Shown: piece by piece, positions 1 to 7,611 of the stretch
Position numbering within the stretch: position 1 is the stretch's first letter
Layout of the letters: every line of letters starts with the position of its first letter
From: Pseudomonadota bacterium
Lineage (GTDB): Bacteria; Pseudomonadota; Alphaproteobacteria; Rhizobiales; Beijerinckiaceae
Assembly (NCBI GenBank): GCA_023426505.1
Contig: JAFAAP010000200.1
Span: 1 to 30,545 of the forward strand
Direction: 5' to 3'
Length of the DNA: 30,545 nt
Notes under the pieces: model-generated
What the model was told of the DNA's origin: nothing
Seen by the model: the letters and a program-made list of their open reading frames with translations, nothing else
Databases searched by the model: none
Position numbers and translations under genes: made by a program

Positions 1-224
1 CGCAGGGACTGGCTGATCTCGGAGCGCTCCGAGCCGGCCACGTCGGAGAAGCGGGTCGAGGTGAACTGGTCGCCGTCGCGGACCTCGAAGCGGTAGGTGT
101 CGGTGCTCGCGTTGTACTTGAACGAGTGGGCGTACTCGGACGAGACCATGAAGTCATAGTTGTCGAGCTTGAACGTGTCGTTGTCGTACGTGGTCGGCTG
201 CCATTGCGATGCGGTAAATGTCAT
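1..224 (-). CDS. Putative secreted polysaccharide lyase (heparin-lyase-like), N-terminal fragment
   Basis: The reading frame begins at an ATG (222-224) preceded by AAGGGG eight bases upstream and runs off the left edge, so only about 74 residues are visible. The protein starts MTFTASQWQPTTYDND and has no obvious N-terminal signal peptide, as is common for proteins exported by a type I system through a C-terminal RTX region. The segment YRFEVRDGDQF followed by GSERSEISQS resembles the strand and R-x-E-I motif near the start of heparin-lyase-I/alginate-lyase jelly-roll enzymes, which cleave acidic polysaccharides by beta-elimination. The family call is an inference from this short stretch; another carbohydrate-active or RTX-linked protein is possible. 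Confidence 0.45.
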   Translation of the reverse strand, partial: MTFTASQWQPTTYDNDTFKLDNYDFMVSSEYAHSFKYNASTDTYRFEVRDGDQFTSTRFSDVAGSERSEISQSL

Positions 225-241
225 GAGTTTGCCCCTTCATT

Positions 242-261
242 CTCCCTCTTCGAAGAGGGAG
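242..261. promoter_or_regulatory. 20-bp perfect palindrome upstream of the lyase gene
   Basis: CTCCCTCTTCGAAGAGGGAG is a perfect inverted repeat 17 bases before the lyase start codon, directly before its ribosome site in the minus-strand direction. It could be a repressor operator or, in the transcript, a hairpin in the 5' untranslated region close to the Shine-Dalgarno sequence. Farther upstream at 314-323 there is a second short palindrome, ATAGTACTAT. No regulator can be assigned. Confidence 0.4.
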
Positions 262-664
262 TTCGCTGAAGTATAGCCGCAGAGAATTCTGCTAGTTCAG
301 TCGAGATGCTGATATAGTACTATGAGATACTATCAGGAGACCGAGTCGGCGGGCGCTATATCGATCACGATCAACATAACGTGAGGGGAATGAACACCGA
401 AAGGCTTGGCTTGTCTTGTTAAGGAAAGACGAAAAGCTGTTAATTTACGCCAAAGCGGGAGGGACCAACCCGCGTGTGGTGAAACTGGGGCATAAAGCAT
501 AAGTAAATGTGGCGGCATATTGTCGAGCGTGCGAGTACAATACCTCATCGGACGTAGTTTAATCTGTGGCGAGAGGATGCATAACTGGGGATAGCAGCTG
601 CCGTGTTCAGGACAGTGCGCAGCAGACTTCGAGATTGGTGGCGGTCGGGACCTGTCGGCTCAGC
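262..664. other. Gene-poor stretch between the lyase gene and transposase fossils
   Basis: I see no convincing gene here. The part near 300-335 is AT-rich with short inverted repeats (ATAGTACTAT at 314-323 and ATAGTA/TACTAT at 314-333) and probably holds the promoter region of the leftward lyase gene. Reading frames through 333-548 have no recognisable motif. The stretch from 545 to about 664 may be the far end of the IS3 fossil, but its reading has diverged beyond recognition. Confidence 0.4.
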
Positions 665-827
665 TGTGCGTTCGCTAAAGCGCTGTACCTTCCATTGGGC
701 GATCTGGTTGGCATCGACATCGAACTGTTGGGTCAACTCCGTAAAGGGTCTTCTCGCCCTTCACGGCTGCCAACGCCGCTTTGGCGTTGAAAGCCAGAGA
801 GTGGTTCCGGCGGGGTCTCTTGCTCAT
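665..827 (-). pseudogene. IS3-family transposase OrfA, 5' fragment with frameshift
   Basis: The start codon at 825-827 follows a good AGGAG. The first residues, MSKRPRRNHS then KAALAAVKGEKTL, are the classic opening of IS3-family OrfA, the helix-turn-helix protein that binds the element's ends. After GEKTL the frame slips by one base and continues as LTQQFDVDANQIAQWK, the rest of the OrfA helix-turn-helix. Similarity fades after about residue 55 and no OrfB is present. This is therefore a truncated, non-functional relic, directly abutting the IS630-like fossil to its right. Confidence 0.75.
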
Positions 828-874
828 CGTTTCTCCTGTTGGGCCGCCATTCAGACTGCGGTCAGGGAGACACC

Positions 875-1045
875 TCACGTATCCCGCTGTCCAAATTTCC
901 CGAGCCAGCTCTCCGGGGAGGGGCGTGGGCGATGCCGACGGCGCCTACCCCGACAAATGGATGGCGATGGGCATTCCAGTAGATCGTCGAGCGGCGGATC
1001 TCATCGGCGATCTCATCCCAGTTCTCGAAGCGCCACTCCGCTCAT
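875..1045 (-). pseudogene. IS630-like transposase, C-terminal fragment
   Basis: On the minus strand the translation reads AEWRFENWDEIADEIRRST, then IYWNAHRHPFV. After a one-base slip at the CCCC run (948-951) it continues as GRRRRHRPR. A YWN-x-HRHPFVWGRRRRH arrangement is typical of the C-terminal tail of IS630-type transposases. The frame ends at a TGA (875-877), and an in-frame stop lies just upstream of the preserved part. Only about 55 residues of a roughly 350-residue enzyme remain, so this is a decayed relic. Confidence 0.6.
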
Positions 1046-1201
1046 GCCAGCGAGTGCAGGATCGTGCACCCACGGCCTCAAGCACCAGACCTTTGAGTGG
1101 ACGCATCACCAGCGGCTTCGATATGGCTCGAGGCTTGCTGAGATGCAGAACTCATCGGGTCCGCTTACTCGTCCGATACTACGGCGGGGGCAGGTATTGA
1201 G

Positions 1202-1230
1202 TTGACACATGAACGGTCAGGAATTTAGAT
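1202..1230 (+). promoter_or_regulatory. Promoter of the LacI-type regulator gene
   Basis: A consensus -35 box TTGACA (1202-1207) is followed after 17 bases by TTAGAT (1225-1230), a weak -10 that lies inside the operator palindrome. A repressor bound there would block RNA polymerase, consistent with autorepression. Confidence 0.5.
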
Positions 1231-1245
1231 CGATCTAAATTCCTG
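1218..1245. promoter_or_regulatory. LacI-type operator, 28-bp perfect palindrome
   Basis: The palindrome is centred on TTTAGATCGATCTAAA with a central CG, as is usual for LacI/GalR-family operators. It overlaps the proposed -10 box and ends 14 bases before the repressor start codon. The same core recurs at 3130-3143 before the transporter operon. Confidence 0.85.
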
Positions 1246-1259
1246 CGGAGGAACTTGGC

Positions 1260-2327
1260 ATGCGAGAGAAATCGGCGGGCCGGCCAGGCCGCCTGACCCT
1301 CGCAGAGGTGGCGGAGCAGGCTGGCGTCTCTCGGGCAACCGTATCGCTCGTTTTGCGCGACAGCCCTCTCGTGGCGGAGGGCACGCGCGTCAAGGTGCGT
1401 GCCGCTCTGGACAAGCTGGGCTATGTCTACAACAGGAGCGCTGCTAGCATGCGAGGGGCCCAGAGCAGGACAATCGGTCTGCTGATCCCGGGTCTCAGCA
1501 ATCCCTTCTTTGCCGAGTTGGCTGCTGGCGTCGATCAGGTCCTAGACGAGGCCGGCTTGGCATTGTTTCTCGCCGACAGCAACGAATGCGTCGCCAAGCA
1601 GGAGCGCGTCATTCTGCGCATGCGGGAGCACGGAGCCGACGGCATCCTCATCTGCCCGGCTGTTGGCACGCCCAAGGACCTCGTATCTCGCCTCAACGCC
1701 TTGGAGTTTCCCGTCGTCCAGACGCTGCGGCAAGTATCGCCGCGGGGCGATTACGTGAGCACGGATTATGAAATCGGAATGGACCGGGCGACGGAACATC
1801 TCATCAGGCTCGGACACCGGCGCATTGCTTTTGTCGGTGGCGAGCACATGCATTCTGCTTACCGGGAGCGGCGGGATGGCTTCGTCGCCTGCATGCGCCG
1901 TTATGGGCTCTCGCCCGAGCTTATCATCAAAACTCCCCTGACGCGCCAAGCCGGCATTGAAGTCCTTTCCCGTCTTCTGGAGCAGGACAAGCCGGTAACG
2001 GCAGCAATCTGCTTCAACGACGTCGTCGCATTCGGCATGCTTCTCGGCCTTGCCGATCGTGGTTTGCGGGCCGGCGTCGATCTTGCCGTGGTGGGATTCG
2101 ACAATCTCGTGGAAGCGAGCCTCAGTCGCCCTCCGCTCACTACCGTTGCAACGATGCCCAACCAGATTGGGCAGGATGCCGCGCGGTTACTCCTGCGCCG
2201 GATCGCCAATCCCCAGGGAGCGCCAGAGCGGGTGGTGCTGCCGACGCGTCTGGTGGTGCGCGAGTCCTGCGGGGCACTGCATCCTGAAGGGGTGCCGGAG
2301 AGAACCCATCCACTTTCGGACTTTTGA
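1260..2327 (+). CDS. LacI/GalR-family transcriptional repressor
   Basis: A 355-residue cytoplasmic DNA-binding regulator. The N-terminus carries the LacI helix-turn-helix and hinge helix (residues about 12-65: LTLAEVAEQAGVSRATVSLV, then LDKLGYVYNRSA). The periplasmic-binding-protein-like sensor domain follows (GLLIPGLSNPFFAEL, then AVVGFDNLVEASLSRPPLTT). The length is normal for the family and the start has GGAGG six to nine bases upstream. The neighbouring hydratase, transporter and dehydrogenase are its likely targets, supported by the shared operator before this gene and at 3130-3143. The ligand is probably the transported compound or an intermediate; family members usually sense sugars or sugar acids, but nothing in the sequence fixes this. 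Confidence 0.95.
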   Translation: MREKSAGRPGRLTLAEVAEQAGVSRATVSLVLRDSPLVAEGTRVKVRAALDKLGYVYNRSAASMRGAQSRTIGLLIPGLSNPFFAELAAGVDQVLDEAGLALFLADSNECVAKQERVILRMREHGADGILICPAVGTPKDLVSRLNALEFPVVQTLRQVSPRGDYVSTDYEIGMDRATEHLIRLGHRRIAFVGGEHMHSAYRERRDGFVACMRRYGLSPELIIKTPLTRQAGIEVLSRLLEQDKPVTAAICFNDVVAFGMLLGLADRGLRAGVDLAVVGFDNLVEASLSRPPLTTVATMPNQIGQDAARLLLRRIANPQGAPERVVLPTRLVVRESCGALHPEGVPERTHPLSDF

Positions 2328-2344
2328 TTTAGCTGGAGCACATG

Positions 2345-3103
2345 ATGTCCAATGTTCACATGAGGGCTGCCCTCGAAAGCCTGATGGCCGCCCGTCAGGG
2401 CAAAGTGCGGCCGGCCGGCCTCGAGCCCAAAACTGCTCCCAAAACGTTCGCTGAGGCCTACGAACTGCAGGATGCTTTGCTGGCGCAACTCGGACCGGTG
2501 GCCGGTTGGAAAGTGGGGGCCGACAGCCCGACTGCCGAGCCCTTTCGTGCCGGCTTGACGGCATCGACCCTCCAACTTTCCCCGGCTCGGCTGGACAGAG
2601 GGCGGTTCAATGTTATCGGTGTCGAAGCTGAGATCATCTACACGCTCGCACATGATTTGCCGGTCCGGGCGGAGCCCTATACCCGCGCTGAAGTGCTTGC
2701 CGCCATCGGCTCAGTTCATGCCGGGATCGAGGTTGTGGATACGCGCTTTGCGGCCTGGGGAATTGCTGACCGGCTCAGCCAGACGGCCGATCAATACAAT
2801 CATGGGGCCTTGATCGTCGGGAAGGGGCGGGCGCACGGGTTCGAGCTTGATCCTCAAAGCCAAATGGTTCAGCTCGACCTGAACGGGCAAACCGTGGTGC
2901 GCAAGGCTGGCGGAAACTCGGCCGGCGATGCGATCAATCTTCTGATCTGGCTCGCCAATGGTGGGGCAGCCAGCCAAGGCGGACTGGGAGCTGGCGCGAC
3001 GATCACGACGGGATCCTGGACAGGCACCCTGTTCACGGGGCCCGGCACGCATGTGCGCGCCTCCTTCGATGCGATCGGCGAAGCAATCCTGGAAATCATT
3101 TGA
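2345..3103 (+). CDS. 2-keto-4-pentenoate hydratase / fumarylacetoacetase-superfamily enzyme
   Basis: A 252-residue soluble enzyme of the MhpD-like branch of the FAH superfamily. These enzymes use a divalent metal to hydrate, hydrolyse or decarboxylate 2-keto acids. Visible hallmarks are the metal-ligand pair GVEAEI (E94, E96), the following GIEVVDTR (E129, D132), and the C-terminal GAGATITTGSWTG. Of two adjacent ATGs, the second (2345) is preferred because it lies six bases after GGAG; the first is only three bases away. The gene starts 17 bases after the repressor stop and is probably cotranscribed with it. Together with the downstream dehydrogenase it suggests catabolism of a keto- or hydroxy-acid; the exact substrate is unknown. 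Confidence 0.85.
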   Translation: MSNVHMRAALESLMAARQGKVRPAGLEPKTAPKTFAEAYELQDALLAQLGPVAGWKVGADSPTAEPFRAGLTASTLQLSPARLDRGRFNVIGVEAEIIYTLAHDLPVRAEPYTRAEVLAAIGSVHAGIEVVDTRFAAWGIADRLSQTADQYNHGALIVGKGRAHGFELDPQSQMVQLDLNGQTVVRKAGGNSAGDAINLLIWLANGGAASQGGLGAGATITTGSWTGTLFTGPGTHVRASFDAIGEAILEII

Positions 3104-3127
3104 CCTTGCGTCAGCAGGCCATATATC
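3100..3127 (+). promoter_or_regulatory. Candidate promoter of the ABC transporter operon
   Basis: TTGACC (3100-3105), overlapping the hydratase stop codon, and TATATC (3122-3127) are 16 bases apart. The LacI-type operator follows at once at 3130, where it would cover the transcription start. The boxes are imperfect. Confidence 0.4.
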
Positions 3128-3129
3128 GT

Positions 3130-3143
3130 TTAGATCGATCTAA
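3130..3143. promoter_or_regulatory. Second LacI-type operator, upstream of transporter genes
   Basis: TTAGATCGATCTAA is a perfect 14-bp palindrome identical to the core of the operator at 1218-1245. It sits about 100 bases before the first permease gene, in a 139-base gap. This ties the transporter operon to the LacI-type repressor. Confidence 0.8.
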
Positions 3144-3242
3144 TAACTTCGTGTTCCATTAGGCGATGACCAACATTGCCAATGGCAGCTCTGGTCAGGA
3201 AGCGGGCGCTCAAGTCTGCATTTTGCTGTCAGGGAGGAAGCC

Positions 3243-3914
3243 TTGACGTACACTTTCCGGTTCGGCCCGGTGCTGGAGGCCTATCGTGATCTCCTAGCTG
3301 GCGCCTGGCTCACAATCCAGCTGTCAGCCGGGGCTATGTTGCTTGGGCTCGTCGTTGCGATCATCTGCGCGTGGATCAAGACCTCCGGCCCCAAATCCCT
3401 ACGGATGATCGTCAACGGCTATATCGAAATCATCCGGAACACGCCCTTCCTGGTGCAGATTTTCTTTATCTTCTTTGGGTTGCCGGCGCTCGGGTTGAGG
3501 CTGTCGCCGGACGCGGCTGCGCTTCTTGCCTTGGTGGTCAATGTCGGTGCCTACGCGACGGAGATCATCCGCGCGGGCATCGAGTCAATCCACAAGGGGC
3601 AGGTAGAGGCAGGTCTCGCGCTCGGACTCAAGCCTCTGCAAGTGTTCCGCTACATTATCCTGAAGCCGGCGCTCCGAACCGTCTATCCTGCTCTGACAAG
3701 CCAGTTCATTCTGCTCATGCTGACCTCGAGCGTCGTGTCGGCCATCTCGGCTGACGACTTGACCTCCAAGGCGAACAACATCCAATCGCTCACCTTCACC
3801 AGTTTCGAGGTCTACCTCGTCGTGACGATCATGTATCTCGTCATGTCCTTGGCGTTCTCGGGCCTGTTCTCCACGATCTACCGCATGGCCTTCTCCTATC
3901 CTGACCGGCGTTGA
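3243..3914 (+). CDS. Amino-acid-type ABC transporter permease (first subunit)
   Basis: A 223-residue inner-membrane permease of the HisM/GlnP type, with hydrophobic segments near residues 20-45, 55-80, 85-105, 155-175 and 190-212. The EAA loop that docks the ATPase is visible around residues 120-140 (GQVEAGLALGLKPLQVFRYI). The start is a TTG at 3243, supported by GGGAGG about six bases before it; no in-frame ATG is equally well placed. It begins the transporter operon of permease, permease, binding protein, ATPase. The family imports polar amino acids, opines and related small acids; the substrate here cannot be read from sequence. Confidence 0.93.
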   Translation: MTYTFRFGPVLEAYRDLLAGAWLTIQLSAGAMLLGLVVAIICAWIKTSGPKSLRMIVNGYIEIIRNTPFLVQIFFIFFGLPALGLRLSPDAAALLALVVNVGAYATEIIRAGIESIHKGQVEAGLALGLKPLQVFRYIILKPALRTVYPALTSQFILLMLTSSVVSAISADDLTSKANNIQSLTFTSFEVYLVVTIMYLVMSLAFSGLFSTIYRMAFSYPDRR

Positions 3915-3924
3915 GGAGAGACAG

Positions 3925-4581
3925 ATGCTTCGCCAGTTTGGCACAAACGAATTCCTATTCATTCTGGCGGCGGCACGGTGGACCGTACTGCTGTCCCTGA
4001 TCGCGTTTGCCGGTGGGGCTATCGGCGGTCTGGCGGTTGCGCTCCTGCGGGTATCATCTCTGAAAATCTTATCCGTCATTGCGGGTGGCTTTATCCAGGT
4101 GTTCCAGGGCACGCCCCTCCTGATGCAATTGTTCCTGGTGTTCTTCGGTGCGAATACCCTGGGACTCGACATCAATCCCTGGATCGCGGCCGCTGTTGCC
4201 CTGACTTTGAACGCCAGCGCATTCTTGGGTGAGATCTGGCGGGGGTGCATCCAGGCAGTCCCCAAAGGGCAGTGGGAGGCGGCCAGCGCACTTGGTCTCC
4301 ATTATCCGACCATGATGCGCTACATCATCCTGCCTCAGGCCTTCAAAATTGCCCTGCCGCCAACTGTCGGTTTCCTCGTGCAACTCATTAAGGCAACGTC
4401 GCTCGCCGCCATCATCGGCTTTACGGAGCTTACGCGGGCCGGGCAGATCATCAACAACGCGACCTTTAAGCCGTTTCTCGTCTTCGGCACCGTGGCAGCC
4501 ATCTACTTTGCCCTGTGCTGGCCGTTGTCGCACCTTAGCATGCGACTTGAACGCCGCTTCGCAGCAGCCCACGCGAGGTAG
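3925..4581 (+). CDS. Amino-acid-type ABC transporter permease (second subunit)
   Basis: A 218-residue inner-membrane protein homologous to the upstream permease and expected to form a heterodimer with it. The EAA loop is around residues 113-132 (GQWEAASALGLHYPTMMRYI), followed by the conserved LPPTVGFLVQLIK and TSLAAIIGFTELTRAGQ. It starts ten bases after the previous stop, with GAGGAGAG as ribosome site. Residue IQVFQGTPLLMQL in the N-terminal third matches the family's RGTPLLVQL motif. No damage is seen. Confidence 0.93.
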   Translation: MLRQFGTNEFLFILAAARWTVLLSLIAFAGGAIGGLAVALLRVSSLKILSVIAGGFIQVFQGTPLLMQLFLVFFGANTLGLDINPWIAAAVALTLNASAFLGEIWRGCIQAVPKGQWEAASALGLHYPTMMRYIILPQAFKIALPPTVGFLVQLIKATSLAAIIGFTELTRAGQIINNATFKPFLVFGTVAAIYFALCWPLSHLSMRLERRFAAAHAR

Positions 4582-4643
4582 CGAAGTGACGAGGGGGCTC
4601 AGATGTCCCCGACCCAAAAACACATCAGCATAGGGAGTGTCTC

Positions 4644-5453
4644 ATGAACTGGTCGTCCAATCTCAGGAAATTCCGCAAGGTCGCCGCCCTCGGTGTTATT
4701 CTCGCCGTGTCCCTGGCAGCGACGCTTCCGACGAAGGCGCAGACTGTCGAGGACATTAAGAAGAAGGGCCAGCTCACTGTCGGCATGCTGGTGGATTTCC
4801 CGCCCTTCGGCATCACGAACCTCGAAGGCCAGCCGGACGGGTTCGACGCCGACATCGCCAAGGCGCTTGCCAAGTACCTTGGCGTCAAGGCCAATATCGT
4901 GCCGGTCACGGGTCCGAACCGTATCCCCTTCCTTCTCACCGGCAAGGTCGACATGCTCGTGGCCTCGCTGGCAATCACGCCAGAACGGGCCAAGCAGGTT
5001 GCGTTTTCCGATCCCTATGCCGGCATCCGCATTGTTGTGTATGGTAAGAAAAATTCGGCGGTTAAGGAGCCAGCTGACCTGAAGAGCGTGTCGGTCGGCG
5101 TGGCGCGCGCCAGTACTCAGGATGTTTCGCTCACAGCCATTGCGCCTGAGGGAACCGAAATCCGCCGCTTCGATGATGATGCCTCGGCCGTTCAGGCCCT
5201 GCTGTCTGGTCAGGTCGACGTGATTGGCGCGGCCACACCTGTTGTCGGCGAGATCGAGAAGGTGGCGCCCGGCCGGTTCGACACCAAGCTGACCCTCCGC
5301 GAGCAGGTGCACGGCATTGCCTTGCGGCCCGGTCAGGAAGAACTCCTCAAGGCCGTTAACGCCTTTATTGCCGAGGAGCAGAAGAGCGGAGCCCTGGCTG
5401 CGACCTATAAGAAGTGGGTCGGGGCAGATCTGCCTGAACTGAAGAAGCCCTGA
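4644..5453 (+). CDS. Periplasmic substrate-binding protein, ABC transporter (family 3)
   Basis: A 269-residue exported solute-binding protein. Residues 1-32 form a typical signal peptide with a basic start (RKFRK), a hydrophobic core (VAALGVILAVSLAA) and a probable cut after Ala32. The mature part opens VEDIKKKGQLTVGML and has the family signature GFDADIAKALAKYLG, followed by FLLTGKVDMLVASLAITPER, as in glutamine/lysine-type binding proteins. It delivers the substrate to the two permeases encoded upstream. The gap of 62 bases before it holds a GGGAG ribosome site. Ligand identity is unknown; the genomic setting favours an organic or amino acid fed to the hydratase/dehydrogenase pair. Confidence 0.93.
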   Translation: MNWSSNLRKFRKVAALGVILAVSLAATLPTKAQTVEDIKKKGQLTVGMLVDFPPFGITNLEGQPDGFDADIAKALAKYLGVKANIVPVTGPNRIPFLLTGKVDMLVASLAITPERAKQVAFSDPYAGIRIVVYGKKNSAVKEPADLKSVSVGVARASTQDVSLTAIAPEGTEIRRFDDDASAVQALLSGQVDVIGAATPVVGEIEKVAPGRFDTKLTLREQVHGIALRPGQEELLKAVNAFIAEEQKSGALAATYKKWVGADLPELKKP

Positions 5454-5464
5454 TCGGGAGCCCC

Positions 5465-6238
5465 ATGATGTCGACGGTGAGCGAATCCTCGCGCCTCCAG
5501 GATGGAACCATCATCAGTATGGAGGATGTGCAGAAGTGGTATGGCGACTTTCAGGTTCTGAAGAACATCAATCTGACGGTCCGAACCGGAGAACGCATCG
5601 TGATCTGCGGCCCGTCTGGATCGGGCAAGTCGACGCTTATCCGCTGCATCAATCGGCTTGAACATGCCCAGAGGGGACGCATCATCGTCGACAACATCGA
5701 CGTCGCGGCCAGCAGTCGCGATCTCGACGCCGTCCGCCGCGAGGTCGGCATGGTGTTCCAGCAATTCAATCTCTTCCCGCATATGACCGTGCTGGAGAAT
5801 TGCATGCTGGCACCAATGAAGGTGCGCGGCACGTCGAAGGCCGAGGCCGAGGCGACGGCGCGGAAATACCTCGAGCGCGTACGCATTCCGGATCAGGCGG
5901 GCAAGTACCCTGCACAGCTCTCGGGCGGTCAGCAGCAGCGCGTGGCGATTGCCCGCGCGCTCTGCATGAATCCCAAGATCATGCTGTTCGACGAACCTAC
6001 ATCGGCCCTCGATCCTGAGATGGTCAAAGAGGTGCTCGACACAATGGTGAACCTCGCGGAAGAAGGGATGACCATGCTCTGCGTGACGCACGAGATGGGA
6101 TTCGCTCGCCAAGTCGCCGATCGGATCATCTTCATGGATCGGGGTGAAATCGTGGAGGAGGGAACACCGGATACCTTCTTCACCAATCCGCAGCACGAAC
6201 GCACCCGTAACTTCCTCGGCCAGATCCTCCCTCACTAG
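5465..6238 (+). CDS. ABC transporter ATP-binding protein, amino-acid type
   Basis: A 257-residue ATPase that powers the transporter from the cytoplasmic face. All motifs are intact: Walker A GPSGSGKS (49-56), Q-loop VFQQFNLFPH (98-106), signature LSGGQQQR (152-159), Walker B IMLFDEP (172-178), D-loop SALD and switch His209 (VTHEMGFARQ). Q-loop and C-terminus match the GlnQ/HisP class. It starts eleven bases after the binding-protein stop, preceded by GGGAG. It is the last transporter gene before the IscB element, which separates it from the dehydrogenase at 7643. Confidence 0.97.
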   Translation: MMSTVSESSRLQDGTIISMEDVQKWYGDFQVLKNINLTVRTGERIVICGPSGSGKSTLIRCINRLEHAQRGRIIVDNIDVAASSRDLDAVRREVGMVFQQFNLFPHMTVLENCMLAPMKVRGTSKAEAEATARKYLERVRIPDQAGKYPAQLSGGQQQRVAIARALCMNPKIMLFDEPTSALDPEMVKEVLDTMVNLAEEGMTMLCVTHEMGFARQVADRIIFMDRGEIVEEGTPDTFFTNPQHERTRNFLGQILPH

Positions 6239-6363
6239 AACCTGTTTAAACCAAGTGACTCGGGTTCGAAGAAAGAAACGCGCCACAGAATCGATGTCAG
6301 TTCCCCCATTTCTAAAGGAAGGGGCTTGTTGCCAAAGACAAAAGGCCGGACTGACCAGCCTCA

Positions 6364-6387
6364 GTGACAGGCGCGTGCGCCTGTCAC
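6364..6387. repeat. Long perfect hairpin at the left part of the IscB element
   Basis: GTGACAGGCG (6364-6373) pairs perfectly with CGCCTGTCAC (6378-6387) around CGTG. A strong subterminal hairpin is what IS200/IS605-type ends carry for recognition by their single-strand transposase; it could instead be an attenuator after the ATPase gene. There is no T-run, so it is not a classic terminator. Confidence 0.45.
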
Positions 6388-6592
6388 TCCGTCACAGACA
6401 GGCCAGACGACCGATGTCGGGGCGCTTTCTCAGCTCCTGCGTCTCGAAAGCCCAAGGATGGTGTCGAAAGGCAAGCCGCGCACCGAAAGCCCGGGCTCGC
6501 AAGAACCCACCCGGCCCGTGACATGGGCGAGGGAAGCGGGGCGCAAGCCCCCGTCACCAGGCCCGTAAGGGCATCAACAAAGGAGGGCGTCG
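6388..6592 (+). ncRNA. Probable omega-RNA of the IscB element
   Basis: The roughly 200 bases directly upstream of iscB are non-coding and rich in short stems, e.g. GGGGCG...CAAGCCCC-type pairs near 6538-6555 and GGCCCG/GGGCC pairs. In IscB systems the guide-bearing omega-RNA is encoded exactly here, with its 3' part reaching the iscB ribosome site (AAAGGAGGG, 6580-6588) and the guide at its 5' end. Identity rests on position and structure potential, not on a recognised conserved sequence; the exact 5' end and the guide cannot be set by eye. Confidence 0.5.
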
Positions 6593-7611
6593 ATGGCGGT
6601 GTACGTCCTCGACCAACACCAGAGACCGCTGATGCCGTGCTCCGAAAAACGGGCACAAAAGCTACTCTCTTCCGGACGCGCCAGGGGTGACCGGATGCGG
6701 CCGTTTGCCCTTCTGCTTATCGACCGCACCGTCGACGTGTCCGTCCTTCAGCCGGTCCGGCTGAAGATCGACCCCGGCTCCAAAGCCACCGGGATCGCCC
6801 TCGCCAGAGGTGACGAGAACCGCCAATGGGTGCTCGCGCTCATCGAGCTGAAGCATTGTGGAAATCAGATCCGTGATGCCCTCACGCAGGGCTGGGCGTT
6901 CCGGCGCAGGCGCCGCGGCCATTCCCGCCACCGGCCGGCACGGTTTGACAACCGCCCACGGCCAGAAGGGTGGCTCGCCTCGTCCCTGCAGCACCGGGTC
7001 CACACTGTGATCTCATGGGCTAAGCGCCTCCTGGCTCTTGCTCCGGGCACAAGGATCGACCTCGTCCGCCTCGACATGCCAGTGATGCAGACCCCGGACA
7101 TCGCCGGCGTCCAGTACCAGCAAGGCATTTTGGCCGGGTACGAGGTCCGCGCGTCCCTGCTCGAGAAGTGGGGCCGCCCGTGCATCGACTGCGATGCGGT
7201 GAATGTGCCGCTGCAGATCGAGCATCTCCGCCCGAAAGCTGACGGGGGCTCGAACCGCCCGTCCACCCTCGAGATCGCGTGTGAGCCCTGCAATCAGAAG
7301 AAGGGATCCCGGCCGCTTGCAGACTTCGTCCGCGATCCGCGGCGCCTCTCCCGCATCCCCGGGGAACCCTCATGCGCGCCAAGAGCGCCAGAGGCTTCCG
7401 GGCAGGCGATCTCACCGCTGCTGCTGTTTCGGGCGGCAAGAAAGCCGGCCGGTATGTCGGTCGGGTCGCGATCCGCGCAAGCGGCTCCTTCAACATCACG
7501 ACGCCTCACTGCGTCGTGCAAGGCATCTCCCGCCGACACTGCCGTTTGCCCCAACGGGCAGACCGCTATGGACACCTCTCAACAAACGAAAGGCGGCATT
7601 CCTCCCCGTAG
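6593..7611 (+). pseudogene. iscB: IscB RNA-guided nuclease, RuvC-III deleted and frameshifted
   Basis: The N-terminus has the PLMP domain (VLDQHQRPLMPCSEKRAQ), then RuvC-I KIDPGSKATGIALA (Asp60), an arginine-rich bridge helix (WAFRRRRRGHSRHRPARF), RuvC-II LVRLDMPVMQTPDIAGVQYQ, and an HNH domain (CIDC at 197-200, IEH211, N221, CEPCN 230-234). After residue 255 or so the normal IscB would run on for about 80-110 residues, including the RuvC-III His/Asp. Here that stretch is missing, and the C-terminal domain (RGTLMRAKSARGFRAGDL ... GISRRHCRLPQRADRYGH) resumes in another frame from about 7360. The RuvC-II glutamate position also appears to be Asp (RIDLVRLD). HNH looks intact, so at most a truncated HNH-bearing protein is made; target cleavage by both domains is not possible. 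Confidence 0.88.

Noticed and set aside
603..1205. 200-codon open frame on the plus strand
   Set aside because: Antisense to the IS3 and IS630-like relics, which have family motifs on the minus strand.
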